DNA from: Nitrosomonas eutropha
GTDB lineage: Bacteria > Pseudomonadota > Gammaproteobacteria > Burkholderiales > Nitrosomonadaceae
Direction of reading: 5' to 3'
DNA length: 35,400 nucleotides
NCBI RefSeq assembly: GCF_900116685.1
Contig: NZ_FPBL01000013.1
Span: 1 to 35,400 of the forward strand
The notes beneath the pieces are model-generated. The model was not told the DNA's origin. It did no database searches and saw only the letters and a list, made by a program, of their open reading frames with translations. A program made the translations under genes and the position numbers. Each line of letters begins with the position of its first letter. Position 1 is the first letter of the stretch. Below, in pieces: positions 1-8,874 of the stretch.

Positions 1-1
1 C

Positions 2-103
<102 letters not shown>

Positions 104-183
104 GTTTAGATTTATCGATACTGCTATGGATTGGTAGTCTCATATAAGATAAGCTCCGTAAAATATACAACTTAGAGTGCTTT

Positions 184-492
184 ATGCAAAATCAAAAAAT
201 TCGTATACGTTTAAAAGCTTTTGACTATCGTCTAATAGATAAATCAGCTGTTGAAATAGTAGAAACAGCAAAGCGAACAGGAGCGGTAGTTAAGGGGCCA
301 GTACCGCTGCCAACACGTATTGAACGATTTGATGTGCTGCGATCACCGCATGTAAATAAAACTTCGCGCGATCAGTTTGAGATTAGAACGCATTTAAGGC
401 TAATGGATATTATTGATCCTACGGATAAAACAGTGGATGCATTGATGAAACTTGATTTGCCTGCTGGTGTTGATGTTGAAATCAAGCTGTAG
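184..492 (+). CDS. rpsJ: 30S ribosomal protein S10
   Basis: Encodes 102 residues, the usual S10 length. It begins [19 protein letters not shown], the standard S10 opening, and contains the conserved [19 protein letters not shown] segment at about residues 38-56. S10 is a small-subunit head protein and also the NusE partner of NusB in transcription antitermination. It is the first gene of the S10 operon and lies 80 bases after tuf. A weak AGAG lies about 10 bases before the ATG. I see no convincing promoter in the gap, so read-through from tuf is possible. Codon use is AT-rich. Confidence 0.98.
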   Translation: MQNQKIRIRLKAFDYRLIDKSAVEIVETAKRTGAVVKGPVPLPTRIERFDVLRSPHVNKTSRDQFEIRTHLRLMDIIDPTDKTVDALMKLDLPAGVDVEIKL

Positions 493-541
493 TTTATTTT
501 TATTAGCTATAGAAGGCAAAAACTCAAAGTAGAGGAAGCAA

Positions 542-1192
542 ATGAAATTAGGGCTTATCGGTAAAAAAGTAGGAATGACTAGAATCTTTACCGAGTCTGG
601 AAATAGCGTACCTGTTACCGTTCTCGATGTTTCAAGAAATCGTGTAGTGCAGATTAAAACGGCTGAGAGAGATGGTTATTCGGCAATTCAGTTAACGCAG
701 GGATATCGACGGAAAAATAGGATAACAAAGGCATTATCTGGGCATTTTGCACGAGCTGGTGTAGAGGCAGGAAAAGTAATAAAAGAATTTAGAATAGAGC
801 AGGCTGTCAATAGCGATATAAAATTAGGTTCTGAAATAAATGTTGAGATTTTCCTGATAGGATCAAAAGTAGATGTAAGCGGGGTATCTATAGGTAAGGG
901 ATATGCCGGTACTATAAAGCGGCATAATTTTTCTTCGAGCAGGGCCAGTCACGGTAATTCAAGATCACATAATGTTCCGGGTTCTATTGGTATGGCGCAA
1001 GATCCAGGTAGAGTTTTTCCTGGGAAGAAAATGACAGGCCGATTGGGGGGTGTAAATAGCACAATCCAAAATATTGAAGTTGTACGTGTTGATACTGATC
1101 GTGGTCTAATTTTTTTAAAGGGATCGGTTCCGGGTTCAAAGGGCAACGGAGTTTTTATACGCCCAAGTGTAAAACACGCAAATAAACAATAA
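542..1192 (+). CDS. rplC: 50S ribosomal protein L3
   Basis: Encodes 216 residues and opens with the L3 signature [21 protein letters not shown]3 nucleates 50S assembly and its central loop approaches the peptidyl-transferase centre. That loop is seen as [19 protein letters not shown] around residues 146-164. Gln153 aligns with E. coli Gln150, the residue methylated by PrmB, whose gene is also in this window (20592-21518). A strong AGAGGAAG ribosome-binding site sits just before the ATG. Downstream spacing to rplD is 17 bases, consistent with one operon. Confidence 0.98.
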   Translation: MKLGLIGKKVGMTRIFTESGNSVPVTVLDVSRNRVVQIKTAERDGYSAIQLTQGYRRKNRITKALSGHFARAGVEAGKVIKEFRIEQAVNSDIKLGSEINVEIFLIGSKVDVSGVSIGKGYAGTIKRHNFSSSRASHGNSRSHNVPGSIGMAQDPGRVFPGKKMTGRLGGVNSTIQNIEVVRVDTDRGLIFLKGSVPGSKGNGVFIRPSVKHANKQ

Positions 1193-1209
1193 CTGATAAG
1201 TATAAGCAA

Positions 1210-1830
1210 ATGGTTAAAATTCCTTGTAGAAGCGAAAACGGACAAGTTGTTAATATTGAAGTATCAGATTCTGTTTTTGACAGGGTATATAACGAGGCAT
1301 TGGTTCATCAAATAATTACATCTTATTTGGCGAATGCTAGAAGGGGTACTCGAGCTCAAAAGGGGCGGTCAGAAGTTGCCGGTTCTACACGTAAGCAATG
1401 GAGGCAGAAGGGAACCGGGAGAGCAAGAGCTGGTGCAGCATCAAATCCATTGTGGAGTGGGGGGGGGAAAATATTCCCCAATAAGCCGACGGAAAGCTTT
1501 ACCAAAAAAATAAATCGCAAAATGTATCGTGCGGGGATGTGTACCATATTTTCCCAATTATTAAGAAATAACAAACTAATAGCGATAAGTGAATTTCAGA
1601 TTGAGACTACAAAAACAAAATTTTTTTTGCAGAAATTAAAAAATTATCAACTTGAAAATGTAATGATTATTACTGATGAAGTAGATGAAAATTTGTATCT
1701 GGCTTCCAGGAATATACCGAATATAAAAGTAGTTGAGGTTGACTTAATAGACCCTGTAAGTTTACTGTCTTATGATAATGTTGTTATTACCCGCGAAGCA
1801 GTAAATAAAATTGAAAGTGTATTGCAATGA
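1210..1830 (+). CDS. rplD: 50S ribosomal protein L4
   Basis: Encodes 206 residues. The diagnostic L4 loop is present at about residues 45-95: [20 protein letters not shown], then [17 protein letters not shown], then a GGG and FPNKP, the form typical of betaproteobacteria. L4 binds 23S rRNA domain I and lines the exit tunnel; in E. coli it also represses its own operon. The three glycine codons GGG GGG GGG form one run of nine Gs at 1459-1467, and a T8 run lies at 1621-1628. The stop overlaps the rplW start by 4 bases (ATGA), indicating translational coupling. Confidence 0.97.
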   Translation: MVKIPCRSENGQVVNIEVSDSVFDRVYNEALVHQIITSYLANARRGTRAQKGRSEVAGSTRKQWRQKGTGRARAGAASNPLWSGGGKIFPNKPTESFTKKINRKMYRAGMCTIFSQLLRNNKLIAISEFQIETTKTKFFLQKLKNYQLENVMIITDEVDENLYLASRNIPNIKVVEVDLIDPVSLLSYDNVVITREAVNKIESVLQ

Positions 1831-2162
1831 AAACTATCAATGTAGGCAGTGAAAGAGCATTGGAAATAATAAAAGCCCCACAAATTTCCGAGAAGGCAAC
1901 TTTTTTAGCTGAGAAAGTTAGGCAAATCATATTTTATGTTTCACATGATGCTAATAAAACTGAGATTAAATCAGCTATTGAGCAGATCTGGAAATCACAG
2001 AATATTGAGGTAAAGAGCGTACAAATAATAAATGTAAAAGGAAAGAAAAAAAGATTTGGCCGATATATAGGGCAAAAATCAGATTGGAAAAAAGCATTTG
2101 TAAGTCTAAAAGATGACCGTGAGATAGATTTTACCGATGTAAGGTTATTTGAGGATAAATAA
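1827..2162 (+). CDS. rplW: 50S ribosomal protein L23
   Basis: Encodes 111 residues. Recognised by [16 protein letters not shown] near the start and the loop [20 protein letters not shown] near residues 69-88, which matches the L23 extension reaching the tunnel wall. L23 sits at the tunnel exit and is the docking site for trigger factor and SRP. The length is slightly above the family norm of about 95-100. The start overlaps the end of rplD and the stop shares one base with the rplB ATG (TAATG), so translation is probably coupled on both sides. Confidence 0.96.
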   Translation: MKTINVGSERALEIIKAPQISEKATFLAEKVRQIIFYVSHDANKTEIKSAIEQIWKSQNIEVKSVQIINVKGKKKRFGRYIGQKSDWKKAFVSLKDDREIDFTDVRLFEDK

Positions 2163-2995
2163 TGACACTTAAAAAATCAAAGCCTACCTCTCCAGGTCAA
2201 AGAGCAGTAGTTAAATCTGTAAATAGTTTTTTATATAAGGGAAATCCATTTTCTGCGTTAACTGAAAAAAAGAAAAAAAATTCGGGTAGAAATAATTCTG
2301 GGAAGATAACGGTACGACATATTGGTGGGGGACATAAACATCATTATCGAATTGTCGATTTTTGCAGAAATAAAGATGATATTCCTGCAAAGGTTGAGCG
2401 CATTGAGTATGATCCTAACAGAAGTGCGTATTTAGCATTACTTTGCTATGCAGATGGAGAAAGGAAATATATTATCGCGGCAAAAGATATAGGGGTGGGC
2501 TCGTACTTAGTTAATGGATCAAGTTCTCCAGTTAAAACTGGTAATACATTGCCTATTCGTAACATCCCGGTTGGAAGTGTGATTCATTGTATCGAGCTGA
2601 AGCCTGGTAAGGGAGCGCAATTAGCACGTTCTGCTGGATCTTCTGCGCAGCTTATGGCACGTGAGGGTGACTATTCTCAGATTAGATTGAGATCGGGTGA
2701 GATTAGGAAGATACATATAAACTGTAGGGCAACAATTGGGGAAGTTGGTAATTCCGAGCATAATTTGCAATCAATAGGCAAGGCTGGAGCTGTAAGATGG
2801 AGGGGCGTTCGCCCAACAGTTCGAGGTGTTGCGATGAATCCTATTGATCATCCTCATGGTGGTGGAGAAGGTAAAACTGCCGCAGGAAGGCACCCTGTAA
2901 GCCCTTGGGGCACGCCTTCAAAAGGATCTCGGACGAGAAGAAACAAGAGGACAGTCAATATGATTGTTCGAAGCAGATATTCTAAGAAAGGTTAA
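2162..2995 (+). CDS. rplB: 50S ribosomal protein L2
   Basis: Encodes 277 residues, the usual L2 length. Key signatures are the [15 protein letters not shown] segment (about 53-67) and the C-terminal [14 protein letters not shown] motif (about 225-238). His230 matches E. coli His229, the residue tied to peptidyl-transferase activity. L2 joins the subunits and stabilises the catalytic centre. A lysine-rich stretch near residue 35 is encoded by A7 and A8 runs at 2264-2280. The gene is coupled to rplW by a one-base overlap. Confidence 0.98.
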   Translation: MTLKKSKPTSPGQRAVVKSVNSFLYKGNPFSALTEKKKKNSGRNNSGKITVRHIGGGHKHHYRIVDFCRNKDDIPAKVERIEYDPNRSAYLALLCYADGERKYIIAAKDIGVGSYLVNGSSSPVKTGNTLPIRNIPVGSVIHCIELKPGKGAQLARSAGSSAQLMAREGDYSQIRLRSGEIRKIHINCRATIGEVGNSEHNLQSIGKAGAVRWRGVRPTVRGVAMNPIDHPHGGGEGKTAAGRHPVSPWGTPSKGSRTRRNKRTVNMIVRSRYSKKG

Positions 2996-2999
2996 AGGT

Positions 3000-3284
3000 A
3001 TGAGCCGATCTATTTCAAAAGGTCCTTTTGTCGATTTGCATCTCATCAATAAAGTCATAGCTGTTCATAAAAATAATGATAAAAGGCCCATAAAAACTTG
3101 GTCGCGGAGATCAACCATTCTCCCGGATTTTATTGGATTAACTATTTCTGTTCACAATGGAAGGCAGCATATTCCCATTTTTATAACGGAAAATATGGTT
3201 GGTCATAAACTTGGTGAGTTTTCTCATACTAGAACGTTTAAAGGTCATGCTGGTGATAAGAAAGCAGCAGGCTCCAAGCGATAG
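3000..3284 (+). CDS. rpsS: 30S ribosomal protein S19
   Basis: Encodes 94 residues starting [19 protein letters not shown], the canonical S19 start. The frame is open further upstream to an ATG at 2964 inside rplB, but only the ATG at 3000 gives the family's length and N-terminus, and it follows an AAAGG. The conserved [20 protein letters not shown] and [12 protein letters not shown] segments are intact. S19 forms a complex with S13 in the head and contacts A-site tRNA. It begins 5 bases after the rplB stop. Confidence 0.96.
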   Translation: MSRSISKGPFVDLHLINKVIAVHKNNDKRPIKTWSRRSTILPDFIGLTISVHNGRQHIPIFITENMVGHKLGEFSHTRTFKGHAGDKKAAGSKR

Positions 3285-3292
3285 GATTATAT

Positions 3293-3625
3293 ATGGAAAC
3301 ATCCGTAGTTTTACGTAGCGTAAGATTGTCTGCTCAAAAGGGGCGATTGGTAGTAAATCAAATTCGAGGATTGCAGGTTGATCAAGCTATTAAGCTCTTG
3401 ACATTTAGCCCCAAGAAGGGAGCGGTAATTGTTTTAAAATTACTTGAGTCAGCGGTAGCAAATGCAGAGCACAATGAAGGTGCTGATATTGACGAATTAA
3501 AAGTAACCCAAGTTTTTGTAGGACAAGGATCTTCACTAAAACGTGTTAGTCCGCGCGCAAAAGGGAGAGGAAATCGTATATCAAAACCAACATGTAATAT
3601 TTTCTTGACCGTCTGCAATAGATAG
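3293..3625 (+). CDS. rplV: 50S ribosomal protein L22
   Basis: Encodes 110 residues. The N-terminal [19 protein letters not shown] and the C-terminal beta-hairpin segment ending [17 protein letters not shown] identify L22. The hairpin lines the exit tunnel opposite L4 and is a macrolide-resistance site in other species. [11 protein letters not shown] lies at about residues 86-96. It starts 8 bases after rpsS in the same operon. The length is normal and no oddity is seen. Confidence 0.97.
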   Translation: METSVVLRSVRLSAQKGRLVVNQIRGLQVDQAIKLLTFSPKKGAVIVLKLLESAVANAEHNEGADIDELKVTQVFVGQGSSLKRVSPRAKGRGNRISKPTCNIFLTVCNR

Positions 3626-3663
3626 AAACTTGTTAAGTAAACATGAAAAAAGGTAAATAATTC

Positions 3664-4311
3664 ATGGGTCAAAAAATTAATCCGACAGGGTTCAGACTTT
3701 CAGTTCTGAAGAACTGGTCTTCTCGTTGGTATGCAAACACAAAGAAGTTTTCAGTTTTTTTAAATGAAGATATTAATGTGCGAAAGTATCTTAAGAAAAA
3801 ATTAGCGCATGCTTCTGTAGGAAGTATTATTATTGAAAGACCATCAAGGAATGCAAAAATCACAATACATACATCAAGGCCAGGTGTTGTAATTGGTAAA
3901 AAAGGCGAAGATATTGAAATTCTTCGTAAGAATGTTGAGAAGCTTATGAATGTTCCTGTGCACATCAATATAGAGGAAATACGTAAGCCAGAGATTGATG
4001 CGCAACTTATTGCGGCTAGTATTACTCAGCAGCTTGAAAAAAGGATAATGTTTAGAAGAGCCATGAAAAGGGCGATACAAAACGCTATGAGGTTAGGAGC
4101 TCAAGGGATTAAGATAATGAGTTCTGGAAGGTTAAATGGTATAGAAATAGCACGAACTGAATGGTATCGAGAAGGAAGAGTCCCTCTTCATACGCTAAGG
4201 GCTGAGGTTGATTACGGAACCTCAGAAGCTAAAACAACCTATGGCGTGATTGGCGTTAAAGTTTGGATTTTTAAAGGAGAGCGGCTTAGTGTGAGGGATC
4301 ATCAAAACTGA
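3664..4311 (+). CDS. rpsC: 30S ribosomal protein S3
   Basis: Encodes 215 residues beginning [20 protein letters not shown]. The KH domain is visible with the [14 protein letters not shown] motif near residues 72-85 (GXXG form GKKG). The C-terminal domain contains [21 protein letters not shown]3 sits at the mRNA entry channel and shares mRNA helicase activity with S4 and S5. The protein is slightly shorter than E. coli S3 (233 residues) at the variable C-terminus. A 39-base gap with a GGTAAATAATTC leader precedes it, and an 83-base gap containing an inverted repeat follows. Confidence 0.97.
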   Translation: MGQKINPTGFRLSVLKNWSSRWYANTKKFSVFLNEDINVRKYLKKKLAHASVGSIIIERPSRNAKITIHTSRPGVVIGKKGEDIEILRKNVEKLMNVPVHINIEEIRKPEIDAQLIAASITQQLEKRIMFRRAMKRAIQNAMRLGAQGIKIMSSGRLNGIEIARTEWYREGRVPLHTLRAEVDYGTSEAKTTYGVIGVKVWIFKGERLSVRDHQN

Positions 4312-4319
4312 GCAAAATT

Positions 4320-4349
4320 TTAATTTCTCTGAGATTTAGTTGAAATTAA
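4320..4349 (+). repeat. Inverted repeat in the rpsC-rplP gap
   Basis: TTAATTTC at 4320-4327 pairs perfectly with GAAATTAA at 4342-4349 across a 14-base loop. It starts 9 bases after the rpsC stop in an otherwise tightly packed operon. There is no following T-run, so it is not a standard intrinsic terminator. It may be a processing or 3'-end stabilising structure, or chance in AT-rich sequence. Confidence 0.4.
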
Positions 4350-4394
4350 GCTTATAACTATATTTAAAGTAGTTCGAAAGTAAGGAATTTAGTA

Positions 4395-4811
4395 ATGTTA
4401 CAACCAGCCAGAACCAAGTTTCGTAAGCAGCATAAAGGTCGCAATACTGGTATGGCAACCAGGGGTGCAAAGGTTAGTTTTGGAGAGTTTGGGCTTAAAG
4501 CTATAGGCCGAGGAAGATTAACCTCAAGACAAATTGAAGCGGCTCGACGTGCAATGACGAGACATATCAAGCGCGGTGGGCGCATTTGGATAAGGATTTT
4601 TCCAGACAAGCCTGTTTCGCGAAAACCTGCTGAAGTTAGAATGGGAAAGGGTAAGGGGAATCCGGAGTACTATGTTGCAGAGATTCAGCCGGGAAAAGTG
4701 CTTTATGAAATGGATGGGGTTGATGAACTGCTTGCGCGTGAGGCTTTTAGATTGGCAGCTGCGAAACTACCGATGCAGACGGTATTTGTGATAAGGCATT
4801 TAGGGAGTTGA
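4395..4811 (+). CDS. rplP: 50S ribosomal protein L16
   Basis: Encodes 138 residues starting [19 protein letters not shown], typical of L16. The central [20 protein letters not shown] and [17 protein letters not shown] segments at about residues 50-95 are the family core. L16 binds at the A-site finger region of the 50S subunit and is needed for peptidyl-transferase activity. It precedes rpmC by 7 bases, as is standard. A TAAGGA-like site lies before the start. Confidence 0.98.
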
Positions 4812-4818
4812 TTTCTTA

Positions 4819-5031
4819 ATGAAAGCAATAGAATTAAGAGGAAAAGGATTGCCAGATTTGGAAAAGGAGCTTTTGTCGTTAAGAAGAATCCAATTTGGTT
4901 TGAGGTTTCAGTTGAAGACGCAACAGCTTACAGACACGTCCCAGGTTAAAAAGGTGCGTAAAGATATAGCGCGTATTAAAACTATTATTCGAGAAAAAGA
5001 GGATGGCGATGAATTTAGACAATCAAAGTAA
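4819..5031 (+). CDS. rpmC: 50S ribosomal protein L29
   Basis: Encodes 70 residues, a short two-helix protein. The opening [19 protein letters not shown] and the [18 protein letters not shown] segment are L29 hallmarks. L29 sits beside L23 at the tunnel exit. Its 3' end overlaps the start region of rpsQ by 23-29 bases, more than the usual few-base overlap, so the two genes are likely to be translationally coupled. Confidence 0.94.
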   Translation: MKAIELRGKGLPDLEKELLSLRRIQFGLRFQLKTQQLTDTSQVKKVRKDIARIKTIIREKEDGDEFRQSK

Positions 5032-5263
5032 ATATCTGATTGGACAAATCATAAGTGATAAGAGAGATAAAACGGTAACTGTAAGGATTGACAGAAAAGT
5101 AAAACACCCTCTTTATGGAAAGATTATCACTCGTTCAAAAAAATATCATGCTCACGATGAGTATAATCAATATAAAGTGGGCGATGTGGTGGCTATAAGT
5201 GAAGCGCGCCCCATATCAAAAACCAAATCTTGGCAAGTAATCAAGGTAGTAAAGATTAATTGA
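5009..5263 (+). CDS. rpsQ: 30S ribosomal protein S17
   Basis: Encodes 84 residues from this start. It contains the S17 core [23 protein letters not shown] and [10 protein letters not shown], an OB-fold protein binding 16S rRNA helices 11 and 7. Two in-frame ATGs exist, at 5003 and 5009. The purine tract AAGAGG at 4997-5002 abuts the first but is 6 bases from the second, so I prefer 5009. Either way the gene begins inside rpmC. It is the last gene of the classical S10 block, and an 80-base gap follows. Confidence 0.94.
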   Translation: MNLDNQSKYLIGQIISDKRDKTVTVRIDRKVKHPLYGKIITRSKKYHAHDEYNQYKVGDVVAISEARPISKTKSWQVIKVVKIN

Positions 5264-5278
5264 ATATAATCCTTGATT
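5239..5278 (+). repeat. Inverted repeat spanning the rpsQ stop codon
   Basis: AATCAAGG at 5239-5246, inside the last codons of rpsQ, pairs perfectly with CCTTGATT at 5271-5278 in the intergenic gap, leaving a 24-base AT-rich loop that contains the stop codon and a TATAAT. It lies at the S10/spc operon boundary, where expression is often separated. No T-run follows it. Its role is unknown. Confidence 0.4.
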
Positions 5279-5343
5279 GAAAAGTGTTATTTATATCCTA
5301 CCGTACAAAATTTAGAATCAACCATTAAACAGGAAGTATAAAT

Positions 5344-5712
5344 ATGATTCAGATGCAATCTTTACTAAAAGTAGCTGATAATACGGGGGCTCGCACTGTG
5401 ATGTGTATCAAGGTTCTCGGAGGATCAAAGCGAAGATTTGCTGGAATCGGTGATGTTATCAAGGTTGCTGTAAAAGATGCTGCTCCTCGTGGTCGAATCA
5501 AAAAAGGAGAGGTTTATAACGCGGTTATTGTACGAACAGCAAAGGGAATCCGCAGATCTGATGGTTCCTTAGTGAAGTTCGATACAAATGCCGCAGTGAT
5601 TTTGAATAATAAATTAGAGCCTATAGGTACTAGAATTTTTGGTCCGGTAACACGTGAGCTTCGTACGGCAAAGTTCATGAAAATAGTGTCTCTGGCTCCC
5701 GAAGTAATATAA
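5344..5712 (+). CDS. rplN: 50S ribosomal protein L14
   Basis: Encodes 122 residues, exactly the family length. It begins [20 protein letters not shown] and contains the signature block [22 protein letters not shown]14 is at the subunit interface, contacts 16S rRNA and binds the silencing factor RsfS. It opens the spc block and is preceded by an 80-base gap and a CAGGAAG ribosome-binding site. The next gene begins 12 bases later. Confidence 0.98.
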   Translation: MIQMQSLLKVADNTGARTVMCIKVLGGSKRRFAGIGDVIKVAVKDAAPRGRIKKGEVYNAVIVRTAKGIRRSDGSLVKFDTNAAVILNNKLEPIGTRIFGPVTRELRTAKFMKIVSLAPEVI

Positions 5713-5724
5713 AGTAAAGAGCTC

Positions 5725-6048
5725 ATGGCCATGAAAAAAATTAGGAAGGGTGACAACGTAATTATATTATCGGGTAAGGATAAGGGTAAGCAATCAACGG
5801 TAATTAAGTTTGAAAGCGTAGAGAAAGTAATTGTTAGAGATGTAAATAGAGTTAAATCTCATGTTAAGCCTAACCCAAGCAAAAATATTGTTGGCGGGAT
5901 TGTTGAAGTAGAGAAGCCAATTCATGTTTCTAATATTGCAATTTTTAATTCTGACAAAAATAAGGCGGACAGAGTCGGTTTTAGGTTTAATGAATCAGGC
6001 AATAAAGTGCGATATTTTAAATCTGATGGCGCTCTAATAGATTCGTAA
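5725..6048 (+). CDS. rplX: 50S ribosomal protein L24
   Basis: Encodes 107 residues (105 if the second ATG at 5731 is used). The KOW motif is at about residues 5-30, with IRKGDNVIILSGKDKGKQ, followed by NRVKSHVKPNPSKNIVGGIV. L24 is an assembly initiator that binds the 5' end of 23S rRNA. The usual start for this family is at MKKIRKGD or a few residues earlier, so both starts are plausible. It lies in the standard position between rplN and rplE. Confidence 0.96.
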   Translation: MAMKKIRKGDNVIILSGKDKGKQSTVIKFESVEKVIVRDVNRVKSHVKPNPSKNIVGGIVEVEKPIHVSNIAIFNSDKNKADRVGFRFNESGNKVRYFKSDGALIDS

Positions 6049-6063
6049 GGATGGAAGAATAAA

Positions 6064-6603
6064 ATGGCTCGATTACTTGATCATTATAGAAAAATAGTTG
6101 TAAAGGAACTAATACAGCAGTTTAATTATAAAACTGTAATGCAGGTTCCTAAAATAACAAAGATAACTCTAAATATGGGTGTTGGTGAAGCGGCTGTTGA
6201 TAAAAAAATAATGGAAAATGCCATCAGCGATCTAGAGAAGATTTCGGCACAAAAGCCTGTAATTACAAAAGCAAAGAAATCTATTGCAACTTTTAAAATA
6301 AGGCAAGGTTATCCGGTTGGCTGTATGGTAACTTTGCGTGGAATAAAGATGTACGAATTTTTAGATCATCTCGTAAGTATTGCTATTCCACGTATACGTG
6401 ATTTTAGAGGAATAGGTGGAAAAGGTTTTGATGGTCGTGGCAATTTTAATATGGGGATTAAAGAGCAGATTATATTTCCTGAAATTGATTATGATAAAAT
6501 TGACAAATTGCGTGGTTTGAATATAACAATGACCACAACAGCCAAAACTGATATAGAAGCTAAGGCTTTACTTTCTGCTTTTAAATTTCCATTTAAAAAT
6601 TAA
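6064..6603 (+). CDS. rplE: 50S ribosomal protein L5
   Basis: Encodes 179 residues, the normal size. Landmarks are [18 protein letters not shown] near residues 26-43 and [20 protein letters not shown] near residues 116-135. L5 binds 5S rRNA and the P-site tRNA elbow. It follows rplX by 15 bases, with GGATGGAAG before the ATG, and is followed 9 bases later by rpsN. No E. coli-like S8 repressor-binding structure was recognised by eye at this start. Confidence 0.98.
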   Translation: MARLLDHYRKIVVKELIQQFNYKTVMQVPKITKITLNMGVGEAAVDKKIMENAISDLEKISAQKPVITKAKKSIATFKIRQGYPVGCMVTLRGIKMYEFLDHLVSIAIPRIRDFRGIGGKGFDGRGNFNMGIKEQIIFPEIDYDKIDKLRGLNITMTTTAKTDIEAKALLSAFKFPFKN

Positions 6604-6612
6604 AGGAATAAT

Positions 6613-6918
6613 GTGGCTAAGAAGTCAATAGTAAATCGCAATATAAAGAGGATGGAAATAGTAAAAAAATATGCGATACATCGTTCAGAATTAATTGCTG
6701 TTTTAAAAGATACCCAATCAGATATTGAACAGAAAGCAATAGCGCGAAATCTCCTTCAAGGACTTCCTAGAAACTCTAGTCCTGTTAGGTTGCGTCAGAG
6801 GTGTGTTTTGACTGGAAGGCCAAGAGGAGTATATAAAAAATTTGGTTTGGGTAGAATTAAACTACGTGAAATAGCTATGCGTGGTGAAATACCAGGTGTT
6901 ATTAAGGCAAGTTGGTAA
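6613..6918 (+). CDS. rpsN: 30S ribosomal protein S14 (zinc-free form)
   Basis: Encodes 101 residues, starting at GTG (6613) after AAAGGAA. It contains [30 protein letters not shown], read here in two parts: the [15 protein letters not shown] block and the [12 protein letters not shown] block. This is the long C-minus S14 form with no CXXC zinc pairs. S14 is a late-assembling head protein. The stop codon is immediately followed by a perfect hairpin. Confidence 0.97.
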   Translation: MAKKSIVNRNIKRMEIVKKYAIHRSELIAVLKDTQSDIEQKAIARNLLQGLPRNSSPVRLRQRCVLTGRPRGVYKKFGLGRIKLREIAMRGEIPGVIKASW

Positions 6919-6936
6919 AGTTAAGCTTTAACTTTA
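6916..6936 (+). repeat. Perfect hairpin on the rpsN stop codon
   Basis: TAAAGTTAA at 6916-6924 pairs with TTAACTTTA at 6928-6936 around a 3-base loop GCT, a 9-bp perfect stem that includes the rpsN stop codon. It is followed by about 55 bases of AT-rich spacer before rpsH. There is no T-run directly after the stem, so it may stabilise or process mRNA rather than terminate transcription. Confidence 0.55.
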
Positions 6937-6991
6937 AAGACAATAGTATAAAAAAAGTTATTTTTGGAACAAAAGATAAATTGGTGTATAT

Positions 6992-7387
6992 ATGTGTATG
7001 ACTGATCCAGTAGCTGATATGCTTACTCGCATAAGAAACGCTCAGGCTGCAGAAAAAAAAGAAGTAAAGATACCTTCATCAAACTTAAAAAAAGCAATTC
7101 TTAAAATATTAAAAGATGAAGGATATATCGAGAGCTATCAAGAAGTAATCAGTGATAGAAAGTTATATATAGATATATATTTAAAATATTTTAACGGTGG
7201 GCCAGTTATTAGTACACTTACTAGGATAAGTAAGCCGGGATTAAGAAGGTATTCATCACGAAATAATCTACCGAAAGTGATGCATGGCTTGGGTATAGCT
7301 ATTGTATCAACCTCTAAAGGTGTTATGACCGAGCGATCGGCAAGAGCTGGCGGAGTTGGTGGTGAGTTATTGTGCATAGTTGCGTGA
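6992..7387 (+). CDS. rpsH: 30S ribosomal protein S8
   Basis: Encodes 131 residues. [18 protein letters not shown] near the start and [17 protein letters not shown] at the end are diagnostic of S8. S8 binds the centre of 16S rRNA helix 21 and represses the spc operon in E. coli. ATGs at 6992 and 6998 are both possible (MCMTDP or MTDP). The gene is preceded by a 73-base gap and hairpin, unusual within this tightly packed cluster, and rplF follows 12 bases later. Confidence 0.97.
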   Translation: MCMTDPVADMLTRIRNAQAAEKKEVKIPSSNLKKAILKILKDEGYIESYQEVISDRKLYIDIYLKYFNGGPVISTLTRISKPGLRRYSSRNNLPKVMHGLGIAIVSTSKGVMTERSARAGGVGGELLCIVA

Positions 7388-7399
7388 GGTAATTTAATA

Positions 7400-7939
7400 A
7401 TGTCTTTCTACATAACGACAAAACCAATTGAGATACCAAGATTAGTAGAAGTCCAGTTGACGGAATTGGGTATAGCTATAAAAGGGCCTTTAGGAAGCTT
7501 ATTCCAGTCAGTCGATGTGCATAATGCCAAAGTTGAAATGAGTTTAAATTATTTGACTATTCAAGCCTTAAACTCTTCAAAACAAGCAAAATCTATGGTG
7601 GGAACGATTAATGCCTTGGTATCAAATATGATAAGAGGTGTGACAAATGGTTTTGAGAAAAAACTTCTCATTATAGGTGTTGGGTATAAAGCACAAGTTT
7701 CTGGAAATATTTTAAATTTGAATCTCGGTTTCTCTCATCCTGTATCTTATTCTGTTCCAGAAGATATTAAGGTTGAAACGCCAAATCCAACTGAAATTCT
7801 AATCAAGGGTATTGATAAACAAAAGGTTGGTCAGGTTGCGGCGGATGTTAGATCATATCGGCGTCCCGAGCCATATAAGGGAAAGGGAATTCGATATTTT
7901 GATGAGAAAGTTATAATTAAAGAAACCAAGAAAAAGTAA
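7400..7939 (+). CDS. rplF: 50S ribosomal protein L6
   Basis: Encodes 179 residues. The conserved block KKLLIIGVGYKAQVSGNILN (about 91-110) followed by LGFSHPVSYSVPEDI, and the C-terminal RRPEPYKGKGIRYFDEKVI, identify L6. L6 lies near the GTPase centre and the sarcin-ricin loop. The N-terminal half is more divergent than usual but the length is right. It begins 12 bases after rpsH. Confidence 0.97.
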   Translation: MSFYITTKPIEIPRLVEVQLTELGIAIKGPLGSLFQSVDVHNAKVEMSLNYLTIQALNSSKQAKSMVGTINALVSNMIRGVTNGFEKKLLIIGVGYKAQVSGNILNLNLGFSHPVSYSVPEDIKVETPNPTEILIKGIDKQKVGQVAADVRSYRRPEPYKGKGIRYFDEKVIIKETKKK

Positions 7940-7954
7940 TTTAAGGATAAAGTA

Positions 7955-8317
7955 ATGTTGTTAAACACAACCAAACAGGCTCGTTTAAGGCGTGCTAAAG
8001 CAACTAGAATTAAAATTAGCAATTCAAAGCGTTTCAGGCTGTTGGTTCATAAGAGTAATAATCATATTTATGCGCAGATTTTAGATCCTTCATCAAATAA
8101 TGTGATTATTAGTGCTTCTACAGTTGAGGCAGAGGTAAAAAGACAGTATCCGAATGGTGGAACGGTAGAGGCTGCGAGATATATTGGTCAATTAGTGGCT
8201 AAGAAATCTCTTGATTCTCAGATTAGTGAAATAGCTTTTGATAGATCTGGATTTAAGTATCATGGTCGGATAAAAGCTCTTGCTGATGCAGCTAGATCAG
8301 CAGGAATGAAGTTTTAA
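7955..8317 (+). CDS. rplR: 50S ribosomal protein L18
   Basis: Encodes 120 residues. It has an arginine-rich N-terminus (ARLRRAKATRIKI), the RLLVHKSNNHIYAQILD segment and the conserved ending FDRSGFKYHGRIKALADAAR. L18 binds 5S rRNA with L5. It is in the standard position between rplF and rpsE. An AAGGATAAAGTA site precedes the ATG. Confidence 0.97.
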   Translation: MLLNTTKQARLRRAKATRIKISNSKRFRLLVHKSNNHIYAQILDPSSNNVIISASTVEAEVKRQYPNGGTVEAARYIGQLVAKKSLDSQISEIAFDRSGFKYHGRIKALADAARSAGMKF

Positions 8318-8335
8318 AATAAAGGTAATTGTGCG

Positions 8336-8869
8336 GTGACTAAAACAACGAGATCTACAGGTATAAAAACTCAAGATGAAATAAAGGCTGACGGATTGAA
8401 AGAAAAAATGATTTCTGTCAATCGTGTTACTAAGGTTGTAAAAGGTGGTAGAATCCTCGGTTTTGCTGCTTTAACAGTGGTTGGTGATGGGAAAGGCAGT
8501 ATTGGCATGGGTAAAGGAAAATCCAGAGAGGTTCCTTTAGCTGTACAGAAGGCTATGGATGAGGCTCGTCGTGGAATGATTAAGATTAACTTAGTAAATG
8601 GTACGCTTCATCATCCCATAATTGGTCGACATGGTGCAGCCAGAGTGTATATGCAACCAGCCTCAGAAGGGACAGGAATTATTGCTGGTGGTCCTATGCG
8701 TGCTATTTTTGAGGTGATGGGTGTACATAATATCTTGGCTAAGTGTTTGGGTTCTACAAATCCATATAATATAGTTCGAGCTACTCTGAATGGTTTAGAT
8801 AAAATTCAAACGCCTGCAATGATTGCTGCTAAAAGAGGTAAAAGTATAGATGAAATTACTGGGGCTTAA
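8336..8869 (+). CDS. rpsE: 30S ribosomal protein S5
   Basis: Encodes 177 residues from a GTG start (8336), preceded by AAAGGTAATT. The double-stranded RNA-binding-like N-domain is seen as [20 protein letters not shown], then [20 protein letters not shown]. The C-terminal [18 protein letters not shown] block is intact. S5 is at the mRNA entry channel and affects decoding accuracy. rpmD begins 5 bases after its stop. Confidence 0.97.
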   Translation: MTKTTRSTGIKTQDEIKADGLKEKMISVNRVTKVVKGGRILGFAALTVVGDGKGSIGMGKGKSREVPLAVQKAMDEARRGMIKINLVNGTLHHPIIGRHGAARVYMQPASEGTGIIAGGPMRAIFEVMGVHNILAKCLGSTNPYNIVRATLNGLDKIQTPAMIAAKRGKSIDEITGA

Positions 8870-8874
8870 TTTAA

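Noticed and set aside
949..1245. Antisense open frame over rplC
   Set aside because: It lies wholly opposite a conserved ribosomal gene, has no ribosome-binding site and no family similarity.
2964..2999. Earlier rpsS start inside rplB
   Set aside because: The family start [10 protein letters not shown] is at 3000 with a suitable ribosome-binding site.
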